Of a DNA stretch of 64,000 bases, positions 45,075-54,766 are shown piece by piece. Source of the stretch: Alkalihalobacillus bogoriensis ATCC BAA-922 (GTDB lineage: Bacteria; Bacillota; Bacilli; Bacillales; Bacillaceae_F); the NCBI RefSeq assembly GCF_000621445.1, contig NZ_JHYI01000010.1, positions 62,001 through 126,000 on the forward strand, given 5' to 3'. Positions within the stretch are counted from its first letter, which is position 1. Each line of letters begins with the position of its first letter. The notes beneath the pieces are model-generated. The model saw nothing but the letters and a program-made list of their open reading frames with translations. It did not search any database and was not told the DNA's origin. The position numbers and the translations under genes were made by a program.

Positions 45075-47507
45075 ATGACACAGTCAGAACGTTACTTAGA
45101 TCTTCCTTTAGAAGAAGTCATTGGTGATCGTTTTGGTCGCTATAGTAAATACATTATCCAAGACCGAGCACTTCCAGATGCTCGGGATGGGTTAAAGCCT
45201 GTACAACGGAGAATATTATATGCCATGTTTAGCGACGGAAATGTCGCGGACAAGCCATTCCGTAAAGCCGCAAAAACAGTCGGTAATGTTATCGGTAATT
45301 ACCATCCACATGGTGATTCTTCTGTTTATGAAGCTATGATTCGAATGAGTCAAGATTGGAAAGTTCGGAATGTCTTAATTGAAATGCATGGGAACAATGG
45401 TTCGATTGATGGTGACCCACCAGCAGCGATGCGTTATACAGAGGCACGGTTATCAGCGATTTCTTCTGAATTACTCCGAGATATTGATAAAGAAACGGTT
45501 GAGTTTATACCGAATTTTGATGATACACAAAATGAACCTGTTGTTCTTCCTGCGATGTTTCCGAATTTACTTGTCAATGGTTCAACAGGGATTTCCGCTG
45601 GTTATGCGACAGATATTCCCCCACATCATTTAGGTGAAGTCATTGATGCGGCCATTTTACAAATGGAGAAGCCAGACTGTACGGTTTCAGATATTATGAA
45701 ATATGTAAAAGGTCCAGACTTCCCAACCGGTGGCATTGCGCAAGGGATTGATGGTATTCGACAAGCGTATGAAACAGGAAAAGGAAAAGTTGTACTCCGA
45801 GCGAAAGCAGAAATCGAAGACATCAAAGGTGGAAGACAACAAATTATTATTACTGAAATTCCATATGAAATTGTTAAAGCGAATCTTGTGAAAAAGATGG
45901 ATGAATTACGTTTTGATAAAAAAGTAGATGGCATTGCAGAAGTTCGTGATGATACGGACCGTACAGGGTTAAGAATTGTTGTGGAACTTAAAAAAGAAGC
46001 TGATGCAAACGCGATTTTAAATTATTTATATAAAAATACAGACCTTCAAGTCACATATAGCTTTAATATGGTTGCGATTTTAAATCGGACACCACAACTT
46101 GTCGGCATTAAAAAGCTGTTAGAGGCTTATGTAGGTCATCGTAAAGAAGTCGTGACAAAACGAACGGAATATGAACTCCGTAAAGCGAAAGAACGTGAAC
46201 ATATTGTCGAGGGTCTTATTAAAGCGATTTCGATTTTAGACGAGGTGATTGAAACCATTCGCGCCTCAAATGATAAGCGCGATGCAAAAAACAACCTCAT
46301 CAATAAATTTGATTTCACTGAAGCGCAAGCAGAGGCGATCGTCACCTTACAGTTATACCGCTTAACAAATACTGATATTACAACACTGCAACAAGAAGCG
46401 GATGAATTAAAGAAGAAAATTCAAGAGTTAGAAGCTATTTTACAAAGTGAAGCCATTTTAATTAAAGTGATTAAAAAAGAATTACTGGATATTAAAAAGC
46501 GTTTTGCTGATGAGCGAAGAACTGTCATTGAAGATGAGATTGAAGAAATCAAAATTAATTTAGAGGTTCTTGTTCCATCTGAAGATGTTATTGTATCTGT
46601 TACAAAAGACGGCTATGTAAAACGAACGAGTATTCGCTCGTTTACCGCTTCAAATGGAGAAGACCCAGGAATGAAAGAAGATGATTATCTCCTTGGTCAA
46701 TTTGAAACAAATACAACGGATACATTATTAGTCTTTACGAAACAAGGAAACTACCTACATTTGCCTGTGCATCAACTACCTGATATACGGTGGAAAGACA
46801 ATGGGCAACATGTAGCGAACTTAGTTAGTATTGATCGTGATGATGAAATCCTTTCAGCTATGACGGTCTCAGAGTTTAGTGATAATGAGTTTTTGCTTTT
46901 CATTACAAAATATGGCATGGTCAAACGGTCACAGCTTTCGCTTTACAAAGCACAGCGGTTTACCAAACCTTTAGTGGCTGTAAAAGTGAAAGAAGATGAT
47001 GAAGTTGTCAATGTCATCAGAACGTCTGGAAACAGTGAGATTATTTTAGCAACACATACGGGTTATGGATTATGGTTTAGTGAAGAAGAAATTAATGTGG
47101 TCGGTCAGCGAGCAGCTGGTGTTAAAGGCATTAATTTAAAGGCTGAAGATTTTGTTGTTAATGGCCATTCTTTTAGTCTTGATGATGATGTGAATTTATT
47201 TGTTCTTACTCAACGTGGTGCGGCCAAGAAAATGTCAATTACAGAGTTTGATAAATCAACAAGAGCAAAGCGTGGGTTAATTATGTTACGTGAATTAAAA
47301 TCAAACCCACATCGTATCGTTGGATTTGAACTTGTTCATGAAAAAGATACGTTTGTCATTGATACTAAAACACAAACTGAGGAAACAGTAGTTCCGTTTG
47401 AGTTGAAGAAAAGTGACCGTTATAGTAACGGCTCCTTTATTTTAGATGCTGCTAAAGATGGGGAAGTTATAGGACTACGTCGGAAGATTCAAAATAAAGA
47501 CGAATAA
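45075..47507 (+). CDS. parC: DNA topoisomerase IV subunit A (ParC)
   Basis: DNA cleavage and religation subunit. The active-site Tyr is Tyr121 in AMRYTEARLSAIS. The quinolone-resistance-determining segment reads HPHGDSSVYE, with Ser82 and Glu86 unchanged. The C-terminal domain contains the DNA-wrapping repeats (EDVIVSVTKDGYVKR and others). Length 810 aa and coupling to parE are as expected. It ends before a weak terminator hairpin and a decayed repeat element. Confidence 0.96.
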   Translation: MTQSERYLDLPLEEVIGDRFGRYSKYIIQDRALPDARDGLKPVQRRILYAMFSDGNVADKPFRKAAKTVGNVIGNYHPHGDSSVYEAMIRMSQDWKVRNVLIEMHGNNGSIDGDPPAAMRYTEARLSAISSELLRDIDKETVEFIPNFDDTQNEPVVLPAMFPNLLVNGSTGISAGYATDIPPHHLGEVIDAAILQMEKPDCTVSDIMKYVKGPDFPTGGIAQGIDGIRQAYETGKGKVVLRAKAEIEDIKGGRQQIIITEIPYEIVKANLVKKMDELRFDKKVDGIAEVRDDTDRTGLRIVVELKKEADANAILNYLYKNTDLQVTYSFNMVAILNRTPQLVGIKKLLEAYVGHRKEVVTKRTEYELRKAKEREHIVEGLIKAISILDEVIETIRASNDKRDAKNNLINKFDFTEAQAEAIVTLQLYRLTNTDITTLQQEADELKKKIQELEAILQSEAILIKVIKKELLDIKKRFADERRTVIEDEIEEIKINLEVLVPSEDVIVSVTKDGYVKRTSIRSFTASNGEDPGMKEDDYLLGQFETNTTDTLLVFTKQGNYLHLPVHQLPDIRWKDNGQHVANLVSIDRDDEILSAMTVSEFSDNEFLLFITKYGMVKRSQLSLYKAQRFTKPLVAVKVKEDDEVVNVIRTSGNSEIILATHTGYGLWFSEEEINVVGQRAAGVKGINLKAEDFVVNGHSFSLDDDVNLFVLTQRGAAKKMSITEFDKSTRAKRGLIMLRELKSNPHRIVGFELVHEKDTFVIDTKTQTEETVVPFELKKSDRYSNGSFILDAAKDGEVIGLRRKIQNKDE

Positions 47508-47525
47508 TAAACAATTTTAGCATTT

Positions 47526-47556
47526 GGGCTGTCGAGGTTTTCTTGACAGCTCTTAT
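47526..47556 (+). terminator. Possible terminator of parEC
   Basis: GGGCTGTCGAG pairs imperfectly with CTTGACAGCTC across TTTT, followed by TTATTCAT. The stem is imperfect. Confidence 0.5.
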
Positions 47557-47561
47557 TCATG

Positions 47562-47688
47562 CATACAAGTATTCCACTAAATATGATATATCAAGAGAAT
47601 CAGTTACAAAATTCATCAAATAGCTGAACATATGTCCGATAGTCCATTTCAAGACGAGTTTTTAGTGAAATAGCAGACTACATATCTT
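47562..47688. repeat. Decayed four-box repeat element F
   Basis: Boxes at 47562-47576 (minus, 9 of 15 bases), 47624-47638 (plus, 14 of 15) and 47674-47688 (plus, weak). Start-to-start spacing is 62 and 50, matching boxes 2-3-4 of the intact elements. Box 1 is not found. Confidence 0.6.
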
Positions 47689-47766
47689 TAACTAACAATC
47701 GCTATAATTTTATTATGTTAACTAAGTAAAGTTCATATTATTGGCAATAGATTAGAAAAACTTCCT

Positions 47767-48174
47767 TTGAATCCTTTCAAACGATATGGTAAATTATTAG
47801 AGAAAGATAGAAAAAAGATCTCGGAAAAGGTGGGAGAAGAGTTGGAACTGGAAAAATTACAACAGTTTTTTAATACAAAGGTGTCAGAGGCAAAAGTTCA
47901 ATTTGAACGAACGATTGATTGTAAACATACAGAATTTGATAATTTGTATCCGTATATGAGCGAGCAACCTCAATTTTTCTGGTACAAACGATATGTAGCG
48001 TGGCAAGAATTGCTTACGATCATAACTCTTGCTGATGAATTAGGAATCGAATGGAAAGCAGCCTTTTTAGAGAAACAAGTTGGATATATTGAAGATAAAG
48101 TGTTAGATGCAAAAGTGCTTGATAACTGGTATGAACAAATTGAGTCAGAAGAGCACTCTGAACGTACAAATTAA
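47767..48174 (+). CDS. Hypothetical cytoplasmic protein
   Basis: A 135-residue, hydrophilic protein rich in Glu and Lys with no signal or membrane segment. Short aromatic motifs (DNLYPYM, QFFWYKRYVAWQELL) suggest a compact helical fold. I do not recognise a family. The TTG start at 47767 has no good Shine-Dalgarno. An internal TTG after GGTGGGAG (about 47841) is an alternative. It is followed by an imperfect terminator hairpin (48186-48213). Confidence 0.65.
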   Translation: MNPFKRYGKLLEKDRKKISEKVGEELELEKLQQFFNTKVSEAKVQFERTIDCKHTEFDNLYPYMSEQPQFFWYKRYVAWQELLTIITLADELGIEWKAAFLEKQVGYIEDKVLDAKVLDNWYEQIESEEHSERTN

Positions 48175-48185
48175 TTATGAATCCT

Positions 48186-48213
48186 TCCCAATTCATGTTG
48201 AGTTGGGATTTTT
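48186..48213 (+). terminator. Probable terminator of the hypothetical gene
   Basis: TCCCAATTCA pairs with TGAGTTGGGA (one G-T pair), followed by ATTTTTCTTT. Confidence 0.75.
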
Positions 48214-48356
48214 CTTTGTGGAAATATATATAAGATGTTCTATATTTATTACTAATCCTATTTTATCAATAGTAGTCGTTTTGCTTAAAAAAAATGGAAA
48301 AAACACAGTTCAATAGAATGAATTTTTACAATATTTAAAAAAATAGCAGAAAAATA

Positions 48357-48365
48357 TGTTATAGT
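48357..48365 (+). promoter_or_regulatory. Extended -10 promoter of the amylase gene
   Basis: TGT-TATAGT, an extended -10 element, five bases before the cre site. No close -35 is required for extended -10 promoters. The start of transcription would be near 48372. Confidence 0.65.
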
Positions 48366-48369
48366 AGTT

Positions 48370-48385
48370 TGCGAAAACGTTTTCA
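48370..48385 (+). promoter_or_regulatory. CcpA cre site of the amylase gene
   Basis: TGCGAAAACGTTTTCA has the cre core GAAAACGTTTTC, a perfect 12-bp palindrome, and fits TGWNANCGNTNWCA at all but one position. It overlaps the predicted transcription start, the usual place for strong catabolite repression. Confidence 0.85.
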
Positions 48386-48485
48386 TCATGTAAACTACCT
48401 TGTTTTAAAGGAAGGGGTGAAAAAAAGGAATTTTTTTTAACCAACAGTGCAAGCGATTGCGCAAAAAAAGAAATGGGGATGAGAA

Positions 48486-51400
48486 ATGAACGTTGTAAAA
48501 AATCGAGTGTCAATGTGTTTGTTTTTTGTATTGGTTTTAGTTGTTTCATCAATAATGCCTTATGTACAACCAAGTAATCTTTCTTCTGTACAAGCAGCAG
48601 AACAATCAGACAATTTTACTTGGGATAATGCTACTGTGTATTTTGCGATGACGGATCGTTTTTACGATGGCAATCCTTCAAACAACAATTCATATGGCAG
48701 GCCACAACAAGATGCATGGGGGCAAAATATAGGGACATTCCATGGTGGTGACCTTCAAGGGTTAACTGACAAATTAAATGAAGGATATTTTACCGATTTA
48801 GGGATTAATGCGATTTGGATTACCGCACCGTATGAGCAAATACACGGATGGGTTGGCGGTGGGTCAGATGGTGATTTTGCCCATTATGCTTTTCATGGGT
48901 ATTATGCCCTTGATTACACGACAGTGGACCAAAACATGGGAACTGTAGAAGAAATGCGAGAATTTGTTGATACCGCACATGAAAATGGAATCCGAGTTGT
49001 CCTTGATGTTGTAATGAACCATCCTGGCTACAATACATTAAAAGATATGGAGCAATACGGATTTGGTACGCAACAATTAAATTCATCTTGGACACCTGGA
49101 CAAGGCCAAACTTGGCATAGCCACCATGAACAAATTGATTATAATAATGCGAATGCATGGAGAAATTGGTGGGGAGATTGGATTAGAGCTGATATTGGTG
49201 GGTACGAGAAATGTGGTAACAGTGAAATTACAATGTGTTTAGCTGGTTTACCTGACTTCCGTACCGAGTTAACTCATAGTATCGGCTTACCTCCATTATT
49301 GCAAACAAAATGGCAACAAGAGTCAAGTGGATTTGACAATTGGATTGTACCTGCTGCTAGCGATTTACGACAAGACTTAGGGATTGCTCCTGCTGATTAC
49401 ATTGTAAAATGGCTATCCGCTTGGGTGGAAGAATTTGGTATAGATGGATTCCGTGTCGATACGGCCAAGCATGTTGAAATGGATCGTTGGGACCAATTGA
49501 AACAAGCCGCAAATGAAGCGCTCTGGACATGGAGAGACAACAATCCAGATAAACCGGGTGCAAATTGGGATGATGACTTTTGGATGGTTGCAGAAGTATG
49601 GGGCCACGGTGTAGGAAGAAGTTCATACTTTGATAACGGTTTTGATTCTGTCATCAACTTTACATTCCAAGGTGAACATGGCAATGGTCCAGCATATAGT
49701 TTAGCGACAATGGAATCAACGTTTTCTCGTTATGCGCGCGAAATAAATACTGACCCTACATTTAATGTATTAAGTTATATATCGCAACATGATACGATGT
49801 TGTATCCTAGAAATCGTCTCCTTGATGGTGGAACATATTTAATGTTGTTACCTGGGGCCGTTCAAGTATTTTATGGAGATGAAACAGCTCGTCCGTTTGG
49901 TCCAACAGGCTCTGATTCTCATCAAGGTACCCGTTCTTCAATGAATTGGGATTCGGTTAATGAACAAGTTCTTGAACATTGGCAAAAGATGGGGCAATTT
50001 CGTAATAATCATGTTTCGATAGGAGCAGGAAAACACCAACAAATCGGAAGCAGTCCATATACATTTAGTCGTGTACATGATGAAGATCGAGTCGTTGTTT
50101 CTGTAGGTGCAAATGGTTCTACTACAATTGATGTCTCGTCTGTATTCGCTAACGGAGTGGAATTACGGGACTTTTATACAGGGCAAACAGCAACTGTTTC
50201 AAATGGTCAAGTAACATTTGAAGCACACGCTAACGGAGTTATTTTAATAGAAGAGCTTCAATCTGAACTTCCGATTCTTTCTGCAAATCCAGGTGGTGGG
50301 GAATTTGATGCAGAGGAAATTGATGTGGAATTAACGGTTTCTGGAGCGGAACAAGGTTATTATACGATTGATGGTTCTGACGCAAGAGGAGAAGGGATTG
50401 CCTTTTCTGACGGAGATGTGATTTCCATTGGTTCTGATTTAGCTGTTGATGAATCACTCACATTGAAATTATTTGCTGAAAATGAACTAGGAATTGCAAC
50501 AGAAGAATATACATTTACAAAAACACCACCATATGTAAGCGTTTCAGCGACGCCTCCTGGTGGAACATTCACAACAGAGTCTGTTGAAATCAAATTAAAG
50601 TCAACAAATACAACGGATGCTTATTATAGTATTGATGGTAGTAATCCAAAGGATGACGGTATTTCATTTGAGGATGGGGAAACCATTGTTATCGGTGAGG
50701 ATGCCATTCATGGAGATGAGATAACATTAAGGCTTTGGGGTCAAAACGGATACGGTGAAACAGAAGAACAGTATACGTATACAAAAATTGAAGGGTTAAC
50801 GATTCACTTCAAAAAACCATCTTCTTGGGGCGAACCACAATTATATTACTATGGTACAAATCCAACTGTAACTGAACCAACATGGGCCAACGCTCCGAAT
50901 ATGAAACATACTGGTGGGGATTGGTATAAGTATACCATTAGTGGTGTTGAAGAAGCCTTTGTTATTTTTAAAGACAATCAAGGAAATCAAACACCAGGTC
51001 AAAGTCAACCAGGGTTTTTCCGTGATAAAGAAGGATGGTATGACGGCTCTTGGCATAATCAAAATCCAGAAGAGCCAACAAAACCTGCCTCCCCTAGGAA
51101 TATAACCGTTCATGAGGTCACTGCCGCAACCGCGATTATTTCATGGGATGCTGTAAGTGGTGCTGTCGAAGGCTACCGGTTATATGATGAAGATAATAAT
51201 GTTGTACAAGAAACAACAAACGAATCGATTACACTAGAAGATCTCACTTCGGAAACAGACTATTCTTTTTACGTAACGGCTTTTAATTCGATTGGGGAAT
51301 CAAATCGAAGTGAAAAAATTTCGTTCACGACAAAAGGAACAAACATGGGAGAAAATGAAGTGACTATCTATTATAATGGATTTGAGTCTCCTTACATTCA

Positions 51401-51917
51401 TTATAAACGAGTGGGAGGAACGTGGACGACACCGCCTGGAGAAGCTTTGTCTCCTTCTGATAAGCCTGGATTTTCAAAAATTACAATTAATGTAGGTGAT
51501 GCTGAAGGAATCGTCGCTGCCTTTAATAATGGTCATGGTCAATGGGATAATAATCAAGGACAGGATTATACGTTTGGTTTAGGAACATTCACCGTAATGA
51601 ACGGTAAAATTAGTGAAGGCGAACCTTCGAATCAGTTCACTCTAATTTATTACCAAACAGGATGGTCGAATCCGCATATTCATTATGCTATCAACGGTGG
51701 TCAATGGACACAGTCTCCTGGTGTCAGAATGCAGCGCTCTTCTGAATACACAGGCTATTCTGTTGTAACGATCGATGTAGGTTCGCAAAATGGTCTTACG
51801 GCTGTTTTTAATAATGGAAGTGGTCAATGGGATAATAACCAAGGTCGAAACTATCAATTTGGGACAGGTGTTTACACACTATCCTCTGGTCGAATCGTAG
51901 ACGGAACACCGAAATAA
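48486..51917 (+). CDS. Secreted GH13 amylase with starch-binding modules (MalS-like)
   Basis: An extracellular starch-degrading enzyme of GH13, MalS-type (subfamily 19-like), since HGWVGGGSDGDFAHYAFHGY matches that group. Signal peptide about 1-38 (SSVQA-AEQ). Catalytic residues: Asp325 in GFRVDTAKH, Glu370 in AEVWGH, Asp436 in SQHDT. Two similar beta-rich domains follow at about 594-678 and 681-766 (chitobiase-C-terminal-like, with YYTIDGSDARGEGI and YYSIDGSNPKDDGI). Then come a CBM26-like starch module (about 771-860), a fibronectin III domain (about 866-957) and two CBM25-like modules (about 957-1143, each with NGxGQWDNNQG). Strong binding to raw starch is expected. It is under CcpA control. 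Confidence 0.94.
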   Translation: MNVVKNRVSMCLFFVLVLVVSSIMPYVQPSNLSSVQAAEQSDNFTWDNATVYFAMTDRFYDGNPSNNNSYGRPQQDAWGQNIGTFHGGDLQGLTDKLNEGYFTDLGINAIWITAPYEQIHGWVGGGSDGDFAHYAFHGYYALDYTTVDQNMGTVEEMREFVDTAHENGIRVVLDVVMNHPGYNTLKDMEQYGFGTQQLNSSWTPGQGQTWHSHHEQIDYNNANAWRNWWGDWIRADIGGYEKCGNSEITMCLAGLPDFRTELTHSIGLPPLLQTKWQQESSGFDNWIVPAASDLRQDLGIAPADYIVKWLSAWVEEFGIDGFRVDTAKHVEMDRWDQLKQAANEALWTWRDNNPDKPGANWDDDFWMVAEVWGHGVGRSSYFDNGFDSVINFTFQGEHGNGPAYSLATMESTFSRYAREINTDPTFNVLSYISQHDTMLYPRNRLLDGGTYLMLLPGAVQVFYGDETARPFGPTGSDSHQGTRSSMNWDSVNEQVLEHWQKMGQFRNNHVSIGAGKHQQIGSSPYTFSRVHDEDRVVVSVGANGSTTIDVSSVFANGVELRDFYTGQTATVSNGQVTFEAHANGVILIEELQSELPILSANPGGGEFDAEEIDVELTVSGAEQGYYTIDGSDARGEGIAFSDGDVISIGSDLAVDESLTLKLFAENELGIATEEYTFTKTPPYVSVSATPPGGTFTTESVEIKLKSTNTTDAYYSIDGSNPKDDGISFEDGETIVIGEDAIHGDEITLRLWGQNGYGETEEQYTYTKIEGLTIHFKKPSSWGEPQLYYYGTNPTVTEPTWANAPNMKHTGGDWYKYTISGVEEAFVIFKDNQGNQTPGQSQPGFFRDKEGWYDGSWHNQNPEEPTKPASPRNITVHEVTAATAIISWDAVSGAVEGYRLYDEDNNVVQETTNESITLEDLTSETDYSFYVTAFNSIGESNRSEKISFTTKGTNMGENEVTIYYNGFESPYIHYKRVGGTWTTPPGEALSPSDKPGFSKITINVGDAEGIVAAFNNGHGQWDNNQGQDYTFGLGTFTVMNGKISEGEPSNQFTLIYYQTGWSNPHIHYAINGGQWTQSPGVRMQRSSEYTGYSVVTIDVGSQNGLTAVFNNGSGQWDNNQGRNYQFGTGVYTLSSGRIVDGTPK

Positions 51918-51928
51918 CTGAAACAAAC

Positions 51929-51953
51929 CGCCTCCTCATTTCGAGGAGGCTTA
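51929..51953 (+). terminator. Terminator of the amylase gene
   Basis: GCCTCCTC pairs with GAGGAGGC across ATTTC. The T run after it is short. Confidence 0.7.
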
Positions 51954-52035
51954 AGATTATATTTGACAAAAAGATGAAAACTAAGTAACATGGAGATGAA
52001 ATGGTATGTATAGCAACTATTTGTGAGGGATGAAG

Positions 52036-52458
52036 ATGCTGTCTTTGCAGGAATATATTAGCATTAAACTACATAAAGTTGATTTGAAATTAACCGGTTA
52101 CATTAAAGCTAAGTTGGAACCGTTTAATATTGCACCAGAACAAAACTTAATTATGATGTTGTTGTGGGAGCAAGACGGCCTTACTCAGTCTCAAATCGCA
52201 GCAAAATTAAATAAAGATAAAACGAATATTGCAAGAATGGCTTCTAATCTCGAACAAAAAGGTTTTATTACAAGACAAGCCTGTCCTCATGACAAGCGTT
52301 CGATTAAGTTATTTGTCACCGAAAAAGGGGAGGACCTAGGTAAAAAAGTAATTCCAGTCGCTGAACAGTTTAATGAATTAGTGAGTGGTGGATTTACAAA
52401 AAAAGAACTGGAAGAATTAGATCGGTTACTTACAAAAATAAGTTATAACCTAGATTAG
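52036..52458 (+). CDS. MarR-family transcriptional regulator
   Basis: A dimeric winged-helix repressor of 140 residues. The DNA-binding region shows GLTQSQIAAKLNKDKTNIAR, the wing LFVTEKGEDLGK, and flanking dimer helices. It starts at ATG 52036, with GTGAGGG six bases upstream. An ATG at 52030 overlaps that site. Only 110 bases separate it from the downstream FAD oxidoreductase, which it probably represses (inference from position). The inducer could be a redox compound, but no Cys suggests direct thiol sensing except Cys in QACPHDKRS. Confidence 0.88.
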   Translation: MLSLQEYISIKLHKVDLKLTGYIKAKLEPFNIAPEQNLIMMLLWEQDGLTQSQIAAKLNKDKTNIARMASNLEQKGFITRQACPHDKRSIKLFVTEKGEDLGKKVIPVAEQFNELVSGGFTKKELEELDRLLTKISYNLD

Positions 52459-52568
52459 TATTTTTATTTATAATAGTTGCTATATCAACTATTAATTGTT
52501 AACAACGAGAAGGGTTTAACCTTCTTGTTGATATATAATCTTTAAATTTTTTCGGGAGGTTATCGTTT

Positions 52569-53132
52569 ATGTATGATATCGCAATCATTGGTGCTGGTCC
52601 AGCTGGTGCAAGTGCCGCTATTTTTGCTGCAAAAGCAGGAAAAAAAACAGTTCTTTTTGATCATGGGAAAAGTATGACAAGTCGCGCTTGGGTTGAAAAT
52701 CACTATGGAGTTACTGAAATCAGTGGTCCTGACTTACTAGAAACAGGGAAAAATCAAGCGACTAGTCTTGGTGCAGAATTAGTGACTGATGCCGTTGTTT
52801 CGGTTGAAAAAACTGATAAGGGTTTTGTTGTAAAATCAGAAAATCAACAATTCGAAGCTAAACATGTTTTATTTGCTTCAGGTGTATTATCTGATGTAGC
52901 TGAAAACGCAGGAGTTAAATTAGTACCAGGTACAGAACCAAGAATTAAAACGATTATTGAAGTTGATAATGATGGAAAAACAAATGTTGATGGCATTTGG
53001 GCAGCTGGTACCGTCGCTGGTGTTAGTGTACATACGATTGTAACAGCAGGTCATGGTGCGGCTGTTGCTATTAATATCATCAGTGAATTAAATGGCGAGC
53101 GTTATGTCGATCATGACGTATTAAAAGCATAA
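52569..53132 (+). CDS. Minimal FAD-dependent oxidoreductase
   Basis: A 187-residue protein resembling only the FAD-binding half of thioredoxin reductase. It has IGAGPAGASAAIFAAKAGK (FAD pyrophosphate loop) and the C-terminal GIWAAGTVAGVSVHTIVTAGHGA (FAD motif). The NADPH-binding domain and the redox-active CxxC of thioredoxin reductases are absent, which makes it about 120 residues shorter than the family. Start has GGGAGG. The length suggests a natural small subgroup rather than a truncation, because the two ends are intact. Electron donor unknown. Operon with the MarR regulator likely. Confidence 0.85.
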   Translation: MYDIAIIGAGPAGASAAIFAAKAGKKTVLFDHGKSMTSRAWVENHYGVTEISGPDLLETGKNQATSLGAELVTDAVVSVEKTDKGFVVKSENQQFEAKHVLFASGVLSDVAENAGVKLVPGTEPRIKTIIEVDNDGKTNVDGIWAAGTVAGVSVHTIVTAGHGAAVAINIISELNGERYVDHDVLKA

Positions 53133-53144
53133 ATTGAACTTGTG

Positions 53145-53179
53145 GGACAACAATATTACTTTGTTGTCCTTATTTTTTT
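53145..53179 (+). terminator. Terminator of the oxidoreductase gene
   Basis: GGACAACAA pairs with TTGTTGTCC, followed by a run of T. Confidence 0.85.
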
Positions 53180-53210
53180 GTTTTGTCTCACTATTTAAGT
53201 AAACTTTTGA

Positions 53211-53267
<57 letters not shown>

Positions 53268-53363
53268 TCTTTAAAGGAAATGAAAAGAGGGTTAGTTTTG
53301 AACGTTCTCTTTTATTTAATAAGACAAAAAAGTGTGTACAAATTTTGATTAATCCCTCGTCTA

Positions 53364-54248
53364 CTACCCTTCTAATATATAGTCCTTAAAATATTGCAGA
53401 GGTCTTGTTGCACCATCTTTAAGTCTACTTGTAAAAACCGTTACCAATTGATAGTCTGGTGCTACAATAATATATTGTCCTTCATGACCAATCGCCAAAA
53501 AAATTCTACCTACTTGATTGTTGGATGTTAGGTTCCACCAATGATATGCGTATGAATAATTACCATCAATTTTGACCTTTGAACTTGTAGATTCCTCAAT
53601 CCAATGATATGGAACGATTTGTTTGGATTTCCATACTCCGTTTTTTAAATATAGCGTACCAATTTTTAATATATCAACCGTTTTCATCGTTAATCCGAAT
53701 CCACCAATGGCTATACCTTGAGCATCACGGTTCCACTTATAATCTGTTATTCCAAGAGGTGTAAATAAATGCTTTTTAGAGAAAACTTCTGTATTTAATC
53801 CGGTAGTCTTTTGTATGATTGCACTTAATAAGTGTGAAGAACCACAGCTGTAGACCATTTCATTTCCCGGAGGATGATCAATGTCCTGCTGGAGTACAAA
53901 ATTGATCCAATTTTTGCTGGGAATCATACCATTATTACCCGGCCAGTGTAATCCTGAAGTCATTGTCAGCAGATGCTTAATTGTAATTCTCTCATTTTCT
54001 TTATCTTTGTTAAATTCCGGAAAGTAATGAATGATTGGAGTGTCAACATTTTCGATAAACCCTTTGTCAATTGCAATTCCAATCAGTGCTGATAAGATAC
54101 TTTTTGTAACAGAATATATTTTATGTTGTTTTTCTTTCATTTTTTTGTTTCGATAATATTCAAAAATCACGGTATTATTCTTCTGTACAAGGACACTATC
54201 AATTTTGTCTTTTTTTATGACTTCTTCAAAATCGGTTAAAGATATCAT
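53364..54248 (-). CDS. Serine hydrolase, beta-lactamase class C-like
   Basis: A hydrolase of the penicillin-binding/class C beta-lactamase superfamily. The active-site SxxK is in YSVTKSILSALIG. The second motif is YSCGSSH, a Tyr-Ser-Cys in place of the usual YxN. GNNG and HEGQYIIV resemble the third motif region. No signal peptide, so probably cytoplasmic. ATG 54248 gives 294 aa. A longer TTG start (54281) would overlap the stop of an upstream acetyltransferase remnant. The substrate is unknown, perhaps an ester or peptide. It sits alone, read from an accessory region. Confidence 0.75.
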   Translation of the reverse strand: MISLTDFEEVIKKDKIDSVLVQKNNTVIFEYYRNKKMKEKQHKIYSVTKSILSALIGIAIDKGFIENVDTPIIHYFPEFNKDKENERITIKHLLTMTSGLHWPGNNGMIPSKNWINFVLQQDIDHPPGNEMVYSCGSSHLLSAIIQKTTGLNTEVFSKKHLFTPLGITDYKWNRDAQGIAIGGFGLTMKTVDILKIGTLYLKNGVWKSKQIVPYHWIEESTSSKVKIDGNYSYAYHWWNLTSNNQVGRIFLAIGHEGQYIIVAPDYQLVTVFTSRLKDGATRPLQYFKDYILEG

Positions 54249-54265
54249 TCTCTTGGGGATCCCCC

Positions 54266-54600
54266 TTATATATTTATCCAAAATCTCTTTTCTTCTTTTA
54301 TAATTTCAAATCCAATGGATTGATATAGTTTTAATGCAGATTCATTTTTTGTTTCAACGAGAAGCTGCATGTAATCAAGATTGCATTTTTGTAAATGACG
54401 GATTCCTTCAGTTATTAAATGTTTTGCAAGACCATGACTTCTCCAATCCAGCTTAACAAGAACATTTTCTATTGTGCCGTATTCTCATCTTACCAAAATC
54501 AGAGTGTTTGGCTTGAGTTTTTTCTCTAATAACGGAACATGATATGCGTTCTTGTCTCCCATACTGTTTCCATTTTACAAAAATCACTGATGTCCTAATA
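54266..54600 (-). pseudogene. GNAT acetyltransferase remnant
   Basis: The C-terminal half of a GNAT N-acetyltransferase is readable: EYGTIENVLVKLDWRSHGLA (acetyl-CoA-binding V/I-type turn), then DYMQLLVETKNESALKLYQS, ending EEKRFWINI stop. A TGA just before EYGTIENV breaks the frame, and the upstream sequence (54480-54600) is degenerate. The remnant ends just before the serine hydrolase start. Confidence 0.6.
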
Positions 54601-54766
54601 GAATAAAAAAAGCTCCTATCTAGGAACCTCGAAAATGAATTGATCAATTGTTATTATGTATCCATTTGGACTTTCAGTTTCTTTGTTTTAAAGCACTTAT
54701 TCAACAGCATCCTTTTTAGTTTTCAAACTATATGCTATGAACGTCTTCTAATTTCATTTACTATTC

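Larger units (their letters stand above)
48175..48485. other. Upstream region of the amylase gene
   Basis: 311 bases. It contains the hairpin TCCCAATTCA/TGAGTTGGGA (48186-48213, terminator of the preceding gene), an extended -10 promoter, a cre site (48370-48385) and a long leader before the amylase start codon. No ORF. Confidence 0.7.
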
